Assembly: GCA_005882525.1 (NCBI GenBank) | Contig: VBGO01000171.1 | Span: 1-11,623, forward strand | Length of the DNA stretch: 11,623 nt | From: Chloroflexota bacterium | Lineage (GTDB): Bacteria; Chloroflexota; Dormibacteria; CF-121 | Direction: 5' to 3' | In this document: positions 7,489 through 11,623 of the stretch, one piece after another | Numbering within the stretch: the stretch's first letter is position 1 | Layout of the letters: each line of letters starts with the position of its first letter | The notes under the pieces: model-generated | Told to the model about the DNA's origin: nothing | What the model saw: the letters and a program-made list of their open reading frames with translations, nothing else | The model's database searches: none | Position numbers and translations under genes: made by a program

Positions 7489-7627
7489 GCCGGTGGATGA
7501 GGTCGAGCACCGAGCGCTCGTTGATGGCCCGGAGCAAGCTGGGCGTGCCGGCCGTGATGGTGACGTCCGGTTGCCCCGACCCGTCCACGGTGGTCCGCCC
7601 CAGTAACCCTCTTGACAGCGCAGCCAT
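7415..7627 (-). pseudogene. ROK-family regulator, 5' fragment: winged helix-turn-helix domain cut by frameshift
   Basis: The N-terminal DNA-binding part of the same ROK gene starts at ATG 7627. Residues from about 27 read TPSLLRAINERSVLDLI, then LSRAQVARVSGLSKPT, the start of the recognition helix. After SKPT the frame gives WALPW and stops at 7415. Intact relatives continue through the recognition helix and wing for some 15-20 residues before the GRGPTAVLYEL-like linker. Here the linker follows almost at once in a different frame, with the junction at about 7429-7435. I infer that about 50 bp were lost. As written, no single product has both a complete wHTH and a ROK domain, so repressor activity is doubtful unless the lesion is a sequence error. 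GTG 7588 is an alternative start with a G-rich ribosome binding site. Confidence 0.75.
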
Positions 7628-7629
7628 AG

Positions 7630-7646
7630 TTAGGAAGAATTCCTTA
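7630..7646. promoter_or_regulatory. Putative ROK operator (site 1)
   Basis: TTAGGAA-GAA-TTCCTTA is a 17-bp imperfect palindrome (6 of 8 arm pairs complementary) placed 3 bp before the regulator's ATG. It covers the predicted transcription start of the promoter at 7651-7679, a position suited to autorepression. A related 17-mer (11/17 identical) occurs at 9017-9033. AT-rich palindromes in the order of 17-20 bp are usual for ROK regulators; the assignment is an inference. Confidence 0.55.
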
Positions 7647-7650
7647 CGAA

Positions 7651-7679
7651 AAGATAGACGCCCATGGCCGAGTCGTCAA
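7651..7679 (-). promoter_or_regulatory. Sigma-70-type promoter of the ROK-importer operon
   Basis: On the minus strand TTGACG (-35, 7674-7679, 5/6) and TATCTT (-10, 7651-7656, 4/6) are separated by exactly 17 bp. The predicted start is near 7644, inside the 17-bp palindrome and about 17 nt before the ATG at 7627. It lies in the 71-bp gap after the GH4 gene, so the regulator and importer can be transcribed apart from GH4. Confidence 0.65.
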
Positions 7680-7698
7680 GAGGGAAAAAGTGATCCGA

Positions 7699-8982
7699 TC
7701 AGCCGGCGGTCGTAAAGAAGCGAGGCAGGTGCGAGCGGTTGGCCTCCAGCAAGGCGTGCAGCAGGCCGTCTGCCGCCCGGTAGCCGGGGACCAGCGGGTT
7801 CGCGAGCAGGGCCTTGAGGGCGGCGGCGCGATCGCCGTCGATCGCGGCTTTCACCGCCAGGCGCTCGTAGGCCTTCACCTGCTGAACGAGGCCGGCCAGC
7901 TCGGGTGCGAGCGGCCCGAGCGGCGCCGGATGCGCGCCTTGCCGGTCGATTCGCGCCGGGATCTCGACGACGGCGTCGTCAGGCAGGTCGGGGATCGTGC
8001 CGGCATTGCGGATGTCGACCGCCTGCACGTCGGCCGTGCCGGCGTGCAGGGAAGCAATCAATTGGGCCGCCGCCTCGCTGTAGAAGGCTCCGCCCCGTTG
8101 CTCGAGCAAGGCAGGCTTTTCGTCGAGCCGCGGATCCGCGTACATCCCGAGCAGCGTGCGCTCGATGGCCATCACCTCCTCGGCTCGCGAGCGCTTGGTG
8201 CCCGACAGCTGTTCTGCCAGGACCTCGTCCGTGAGGTAGTAATAGCGCAGGTAATAGGAGGGGATGGCCCCCAGCAGTCGGATCAGCTCGCCGGGGATCC
8301 CGATCTCGCGCCCGATCTCATCGCCGGATCTGTCGATCAACTCCGGCAGCCGGTCTTTCCCCTCAACATGGGCCGCCCGCTCCCAGGTGAGGTGATTCAG
8401 GCCGACGTGCTCCAGGGCCACCTCCTTCGGCCGAACCTCGAGCAGCCGGGCGACCATGCGCTGGAAGCCCATCGCCGAGTTGCAGAGGCCGATAGCACGG
8501 TGGCCTTCATCGAGCAGCGCCTGCATCACGATCCCGACGGGGTTGGTGAAATCGATGATCCAGGCATCCTTCGTGCAGCGACGCACTGCCTCCTCGGCGA
8601 TATCGAGGACCACCGGCACGGTGCGCAGCGCCTTGGCGAACCCTCCGGGCCCGGTCGTCTCCTGGCCGATGCAACCGAATTCGAGTGGCAGCGTCTCGTC
8701 CAGCAGCCGGGCGTGCTGGCCGCCGACCCGCAGCTGGATGACAACGAAGCTCGCCCCGTCGAGCGCCTGATCGCGGTCAGTGGTCAGCGTCAGGATGCCG
8801 GGCCATTGACGTTTCTTGAGAATGCGGCCTGCCAGCCCACCGACCAGCTCCAAGCGTTCCTGGTTTACGTCGAGCAGAACGAGCTCGTCGACCGGCAGGC
8901 GGTTTCGATGAGCACTGAAGCCCTCCACCAGCTCTGGGGTATAGGTGCTGCCGCCGCCGACCACCGCGATCTTCAGGCCCAC
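7699..8982 (-). CDS. Glycoside hydrolase family 4 (6-phospho-beta-glucosidase-like)
   Basis: This is a cytoplasmic NAD+- and divalent-metal-dependent glycosidase of 427 residues, normal for GH4. These enzymes cleave by transient oxidation at C3 and elimination, not by acid/base hydrolysis. From GTG 8982 the N-terminus reads KIAVVGGGSTYTPELVEG (residues 4-21), the family's Rossmann NAD-binding signature. Also visible are IGQETTGPGG (104-113), DFTNP (144-148), the metal ligand Cys in GLCN (C167) and His in GLNHL (H197), so the active site looks complete. Frames extending to 9159 lack family sequence and overlap the divergent gene, so GTG is preferred. No phosphotransferase system is in the window, so the substrate may be an unphosphorylated glycoside, or one phosphorylated by the neighbouring kinase. 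A weak TGATC-G-GATCA repeat at 7691-7701 with five Ts after it may end the transcript. Confidence 0.93.
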   Translation of the reverse strand: MGLKIAVVGGGSTYTPELVEGFSAHRNRLPVDELVLLDVNQERLELVGGLAGRILKKRQWPGILTLTTDRDQALDGASFVVIQLRVGGQHARLLDETLPLEFGCIGQETTGPGGFAKALRTVPVVLDIAEEAVRRCTKDAWIIDFTNPVGIVMQALLDEGHRAIGLCNSAMGFQRMVARLLEVRPKEVALEHVGLNHLTWERAAHVEGKDRLPELIDRSGDEIGREIGIPGELIRLLGAIPSYYLRYYYLTDEVLAEQLSGTKRSRAEEVMAIERTLLGMYADPRLDEKPALLEQRGGAFYSEAAAQLIASLHAGTADVQAVDIRNAGTIPDLPDDAVVEIPARIDRQGAHPAPLGPLAPELAGLVQQVKAYERLAVKAAIDGDRAAALKALLANPLVPGYRAADGLLHALLEANRSHLPRFFTTAG

Positions 8983-8990
8983 GTCGAGCG

Positions 8991-9020
8991 ATCTTACGCG
9001 AAAGGCAGTTGAATTGTTAG
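8991..9020 (-). promoter_or_regulatory. Possible promoter of the GH4 gene
   Basis: On the minus strand TAAGAT (8991-8996) has CTAACA (9015-9020, 4/6 match to TTGACA) 18 bp upstream. The predicted start would be about 2 nt before the GTG at 8982, so the mRNA would be almost leaderless; this fits the lack of a clear ribosome binding site. The -35 overlaps the second operator-like site. Confidence 0.35.
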
Positions 9021-10081
9021 AGAAGTTTCCTGATCCGTTCCTCGCGGAGATCTCGACGCAGCCGGCGGCGATCCGGCGGGCGGCGGCCGGGCTGCACCGG
9101 CAACTGCCGGCCCTTCGCCGAGTGCCAGCGGTTCGCAACGGGCGAAACCTGGTCTTCACCGGGATGGGCGGCTCGTACGACGCCTGCTATGCGCCGGTGA
9201 CCGCGCTGGCGTCCGCGGGTGTCACGGCCCTGATGGTGGACAGCGCCGAACTGCTCTACTTTCGCCGGGCGACGCTGGCTGGGCGGACATTGCTGGTGGT
9301 CGTCAGCCAGTCAGGGGAGAGCGCGGAGGTCGTGCGACTGGTCTCAGAACTCGATAGCGGAGCAGAGCGCCCCCTGGTCGTCTCGGTCACCAACGGGGTC
9401 GGCAACCCCCTCGCCCGGCTGGCCAACGTGGCCCTCGACTCCCGCGCGGGCCAGGAGCAGGGACCATCGACGATGACCTTCGGCGCCGCGCTGGTCGTGC
9501 TGGCGGCACTGGCCGATGTCCTGGCCGGGCATTCAGCCGAAGACGCCATCCAGCGGATCGATCATGAGGCGCAGCGCGCGGCGGACTCGACCGAACGGGT
9601 CCTCGGCGCCGTCGAGGAGCGCGCGGGGACGCTCCGGAGCTGGTTGGGCGACCGCTCCGTCCTGACCCTGCTGGCCCGCGGCGCGGGACGGGCCGCTTCG
9701 GAGATGGGCGCGCTCACGCTCAAGGAAGCGGCGCGCTTCCCGGCCGAATCGATGCAGGCCGCCCAGTTCCGTCACGGGCCACTGGAGCTGGCCGGTAAGG
9801 AGGCGGCGGTCGTCGTGATCGCGATCGAGCCGGTGACGCGTGAGCTCGACACGCGTCTCGCCGGCGAGCTCGTCGGATCTGGTGCGGCCGTGCTGCTGAT
9901 CACCTGCGATGGGGACCAGGTCGAGGGCGCCCAGACCATCGCCCTGGGGGAGGTCGACCGTGGGTTGGCGGCTGCCCCGGCAATCGTTCCCATCCAGCTG
10001 CTTGCGTGGCGGCTGGCGGTCGATCGCGGCTACCGTCCGGGCACCTACACCCGCGCCTCGAAGATCACGACCCGTGAATGA
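9014..10081 (+). CDS. Two-SIS-domain sugar-phosphate isomerase/deaminase (GlmS C-terminal-like, NagB-II/AgaS type)
   Basis: This is a cytoplasmic protein like the isomerase half of glucosamine-6-phosphate synthase but without the glutaminase domain. Numbered from TTG 9014 (355 residues), the first SIS domain has GMGGS (50-54) and SQSGES (98-103). The second has LKEAARFPAES followed by FRHGP (249-253), the GlmS/NagB-II-type active-site region. Such proteins can deaminate and isomerise glucosamine 6-phosphate to fructose 6-phosphate or act on related ketose/aldose phosphates, which suits the adjoining amino-sugar kinase. The start is uncertain: GTG 8945 overlaps GH4 by 38 bp, while TTG 9014 has AAAGG 8 nt upstream and leaves a normal N-terminus (..FLAEISTQP). 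MurNAc-6-phosphate etherase is excluded because its glycine/serine motif is absent. Confidence 0.88.
   Translation: MLEKFPDPFLAEISTQPAAIRRAAAGLHRQLPALRRVPAVRNGRNLVFTGMGGSYDACYAPVTALASAGVTALMVDSAELLYFRRATLAGRTLLVVVSQSGESAEVVRLVSELDSGAERPLVVSVTNGVGNPLARLANVALDSRAGQEQGPSTMTFGAALVVLAALADVLAGHSAEDAIQRIDHEAQRAADSTERVLGAVEERAGTLRSWLGDRSVLTLLARGAGRAASEMGALTLKEAARFPAESMQAAQFRHGPLELAGKEAAVVVIAIEPVTRELDTRLAGELVGSGAAVLLITCDGDQVEGAQTIALGEVDRGLAAAPAIVPIQLLAWRLAVDRGYRPGTYTRASKITTRE
9017..9033. promoter_or_regulatory. Putative ROK operator (site 2)
   Basis: TTAGAGAAGTTTCCTGA matches the 17-bp palindrome at 7630-7646 at 11 of 17 positions, with the outer TTAG and TTCCT blocks kept (5 of 8 arm pairs complementary). 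It overlaps the possible GH4 -35 and lies directly after the TTG proposed as the SIS gene start. If real, it would let the same regulator control both divergent units. Confidence 0.4.
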
Positions 10082-11123
10082 GCGAACACGCCCCGTGAGG
10101 GCCGCGGTCCTCGCGGTCGACGGCGGGGATTCCAAGACGGACGTGGCCCTGCTCGATCGGCGTGGTAGTGTCCTCGGCGCCACCCGGGTCAAGGACTCGG
10201 GCCATGCCGGGCTGGGGCGGACCAGCGCCCTCGACACCATCGCTGCCGCGATCCGGTCGGCATGCCAGGACTTTGGGATCGACCCCGACCTCGGCCCCAT
10301 CGCCGAGATCGGCGTCTACTGCCTCGCCGGTGCCGACCTCCCGCTCGACGACCGTCGCATCGGCCGCGAGGTCAAGCGCCGCGGCTGGACGATCAGGCAC
10401 CTCGTCCGCAACGACACCTTCGCCGTGCTTCGGGCTGGAACCGATCGCCGCTGGGGCGTGGGCATCGTGTGCGGTGCCGGCATGAATTGCGCCGGGGTCG
10501 GTGAAGATGGGCGGGTGGTACGTTATGCCGCATTCGGCGACATCTCGGGTGATCTCGCGGCCGGTGGCGTATGGATCGGCACGCAGGCAGTGGCGCACGC
10601 GATGCGAGGCCAGGACGGCCGCGGACCCCGAACCACGCTGGAGCAGCTGGTGCCGGGCTATTTCAAGCTCGCGCGACCCAGCGCGCTGGTTGAAGCGTTT
10701 TACGTCGGGCGCCTGGACCAGCGGCGCGTTGTCGAGCTGCCGCCGCTGGTGTTCGCGGCCGCCAAGGAGGGTGACGCCGTCGCCCAGGAGATCATTGACA
10801 GGGTCGCCGATGAAGTGGTGGCGTTTGCGAACGCGACGATCCGGCGTCTGCGCCTAACCGCGCGTGACGTCGAGGTCATCCTGGGGGGCGGGGTCTTCCG
10901 GACGGATAACGGCGGCTTCCTCGAGCGGATCGAGGCCGGGATCCGCGCCGTCGCACCTCGCGCCGCGCTGCGCCGGCTCACGGCTCCGCCGGTGGTGGGG
11001 GCGGCGTTGATCGGGCTTGACGAGCTGGGCGTGGCGCGCTCGCGAGCGGCCGGGCTGCGGTCTGTGTTGACGCACTCGCGACTCGCCAACCCGAACGGCG
11101 CCCGGGCGGCGGGCAACGATTAG
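10074..11123 (+). CDS. BadF/BadG/BcrA/BcrD-family ATPase, probable N-acetylglucosamine/glucosamine kinase
   Basis: This is an ASKHA-fold sugar kinase of 349 residues from GTG 10074, which overlaps the SIS stop by 8 bp (GTGAATGA), indicating coupled translation. GTG 10095 is an alternative. The phosphate-1 motif is VDGGDSKTDVALLD (about 15-28). ND at 113-114 in VRNDTFAV carries the expected catalytic Asp. GVGIVCGAGMNCAGV (128-142) corresponds to phosphate-2, GDISGD follows at 155-160, and ILGGGVF near the C-terminus is the adenosine motif. In this family the classical GTGS is often varied, as here (GAGM). Members phosphorylate GlcNAc, GlcN or MurNAc with ATP; the residues seen do not tell which. 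Paired with the SIS protein it would feed amino sugar into glycolysis. Benzoyl-CoA reductase activators are excluded, since no Fe-S cysteine cluster is present. Confidence 0.9.
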   Translation: MNERTRPVRAAVLAVDGGDSKTDVALLDRRGSVLGATRVKDSGHAGLGRTSALDTIAAAIRSACQDFGIDPDLGPIAEIGVYCLAGADLPLDDRRIGREVKRRGWTIRHLVRNDTFAVLRAGTDRRWGVGIVCGAGMNCAGVGEDGRVVRYAAFGDISGDLAAGGVWIGTQAVAHAMRGQDGRGPRTTLEQLVPGYFKLARPSALVEAFYVGRLDQRRVVELPPLVFAAAKEGDAVAQEIIDRVADEVVAFANATIRRLRLTARDVEVILGGGVFRTDNGGFLERIEAGIRAVAPRAALRRLTAPPVVGAALIGLDELGVARSRAAGLRSVLTHSRLANPNGARAAGND

Positions 11124-11125
11124 CC

Positions 11126-11147
11126 GGCGGCCAGCCTCGCGGCCGTC
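11126..11147. terminator. Weak hairpin between convergent genes
   Basis: GGCGGCC pairs with GGCCGTC (7 bp including one G-U) around an 8-nt loop in the 29-bp gap between the kinase stop (11123) and the queF stop (11153). Neither strand has a T-run after it, so efficient intrinsic termination is doubtful. Its place between converging genes is the main argument for it. Confidence 0.3.
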
Positions 11148-11152
11148 AGCAC

Positions 11153-11560
11153 TTAATCATGATCGCGCGGGCTGACACCATTGGGTGACCACCCCTTCTG
11201 GCCGTGGCGGGCGGTGACGACGGTCTTGATGTTGCCGCGGACGTTGAAGTCGCCGACGACCTCCATGAAGCGGGGGTCGAGCAGGGCGACGAGGTCATCC
11301 AGGATCCGGTTGACCGCCGCCTCGTGGAAGACCTCCTGGTCACGGAACTTATTGATGTAGAGCTTCAGCGATTTGAGCTCAACGAGCTTCTGGTCGGGGA
11401 TGTAGCGAATGCGGATCGTCGCGAAATCGGGAAAGCCGGAATCCGGAGCTAGGCAGGTGAACTCGGGAATCGTGAAGTGGATCTCGTAATCGCGCTCCGG
11501 CGTTCCGTTGGGGACCGCCTCGAGGGTGGCATCCGCAATCATCTTGGCCCCGTATTTCAT
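11153..11560 (-). CDS. queF: NADPH-dependent 7-cyano-7-deazaguanine (preQ0) reductase
   Basis: QueF reduces the nitrile of preQ0 to preQ1 in queuosine tRNA-modification synthesis, using two NADPH. The 135-residue product is the short single-domain form (the Bacillus enzyme is about 165), belonging to the tunnelling-fold/GTP cyclohydrolase I-like group. The NADPH-linked QueF motif is plain: ELKSLKLYI (61-69), followed by FHE (78-80). DPRFMEV and RGNIKT follow as in the family. The active-site stretch is PEFTCLAPDSGFPDFA (32-47). Relatives such as Bacillus QueF read FTSLCP, where the Cys forms the thioimide with preQ0 and an Asp seven residues later protonates it. Here that Cys position is Ala 38, Asp 45 is kept, and a Cys lies two residues earlier (C36). 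Activity is therefore uncertain. No other queuosine gene is in the window. The start at 11560 has no Shine-Dalgarno; ATG 11542 is possible but shortens the N-terminus. Confidence 0.93.
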   Translation of the reverse strand: MKYGAKMIADATLEAVPNGTPERDYEIHFTIPEFTCLAPDSGFPDFATIRIRYIPDQKLVELKSLKLYINKFRDQEVFHEAAVNRILDDLVALLDPRFMEVVGDFNVRGNIKTVVTARHGQKGWSPNGVSPRDHD

Positions 11561-11566
11561 GGGGTA

Positions 11567-11572
11567 ATGCTA
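11567..11572 (-). promoter_or_regulatory. Possible -10 element giving a leaderless queF mRNA
   Basis: TAGCAT on the minus strand (TAnnnT pattern) ends exactly 6 nt before the queF ATG, which would place transcription start on the A of the ATG. No Shine-Dalgarno at proper spacing is present (GGAGG lies 17 nt away), as expected of leaderless genes. No good -35 is seen at 16-18 bp. Confidence 0.35.
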
Positions 11573-11603
11573 CGACGCCTCCGCGGTGTGCGAACGAGTT
11601 GAA

Positions 11604-11618
11604 CGTCACGGCGTGACG
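11604..11618. repeat. 15-bp inverted repeat upstream of queF
   Basis: CGTCAC-GGC-GTGACG is a perfect 6-bp-arm repeat about 44-58 bp before the queF ATG. It may be an operator or a short hairpin, or belong to whatever lies beyond the window. Nothing else is recognisable in 11573-11623. Confidence 0.3.
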
Positions 11619-11623
11619 GTGAA

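Noticed and set aside
7691..7701. TGATC-G-GATCA repeat followed by five Ts on the minus strand, as GH4 terminator
   Set aside because: The stem is only 4 bp with a 3-nt loop and A/T-rich, too weak for a confident intrinsic terminator; mentioned only within the GH4 entry.
7690..9012. 440-codon open frame on the plus strand
   Set aside because: It lies antisense to the GH4 gene, which has full family motifs on the minus strand. Its Arg/Leu/Gly/Asp-rich composition is typical of shadow frames in high-GC DNA.
8945..10081. SIS protein as MurNAc-6-phosphate etherase (MurQ)
   Set aside because: It lacks the MurQ glycine/serine signature and has two GlmS-like SIS domains with an FRHGP segment.
9533..10300. 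255-codon open frame on the minus strand
   Set aside because: Opposite to the SIS and kinase genes, which carry clear catalytic motifs; the product is Arg-rich with no domain.
1..11623. CRISPR array, tRNA, rRNA, insertion sequence, phage or defence genes
   Set aside because: I saw no regularly spaced repeats, no tRNA-like cloverleaf, no transposase or integrase motif, and no nuclease/toxin module.

Overview
This is a high-GC bacterial window with short intergenic gaps, ATGA-type gene overlaps and some GTG starts. The encoded families suggest a free-living heterotroph of the Chloroflexota or Actinomycetota type. That placement is an inference from gene style; no phylogenetic marker is present.

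Layout from left to right. (1) 1-675, minus: N-terminal 225 codons of a pyruvate dehydrogenase E1 alpha subunit, cut by the window edge. (2) 650-6403, minus: a complete five-gene oligopeptide/nickel-type (Opp/Dpp) ABC importer, transcribed as lipoprotein, permease, permease, ATPase, ATPase. (3) 6400-7627, minus: a ROK-family regulator broken into two frames, headed by a good sigma-70-like promoter with a 17-bp imperfect palindrome over the start site. (4) 7699-8982, minus: a glycoside hydrolase family 4 enzyme. (5) 9014-10081, plus, divergent: a two-SIS-domain sugar-phosphate isomerase/deaminase, overlapping (6) 10074-11123, plus: a BadF/BadG-type amino-sugar kinase. (7) 11153-11560, minus, convergent: QueF, the queuosine nitrile reductase, with an unexpected residue at the catalytic cysteine position.

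Parts 2-6 read as one sugar island: an Opp-type importer brings in a small glycoside or amino-sugar oligomer, GH4 splits it, the BadF-type kinase phosphorylates the (amino)sugar, and the SIS protein isomerises or deaminates the sugar phosphate. The ROK protein is the likely local repressor, and a second copy of its putative operator lies between GH4 and the SIS gene. The substrate cannot be read from sequence. Chitosan or chitin oligomers, muropeptide sugars and beta-glucosides are all possible.

Two genes, the ROK regulator and the second ATPase, carry the same kind of lesion: a stretch I estimate at about 40-55 bp of conserved coding sequence is missing and the frame is shifted. These may be real mutations or assembly/amplification artefacts. 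I found no CRISPR, tRNA, rRNA, insertion sequence or defence system.
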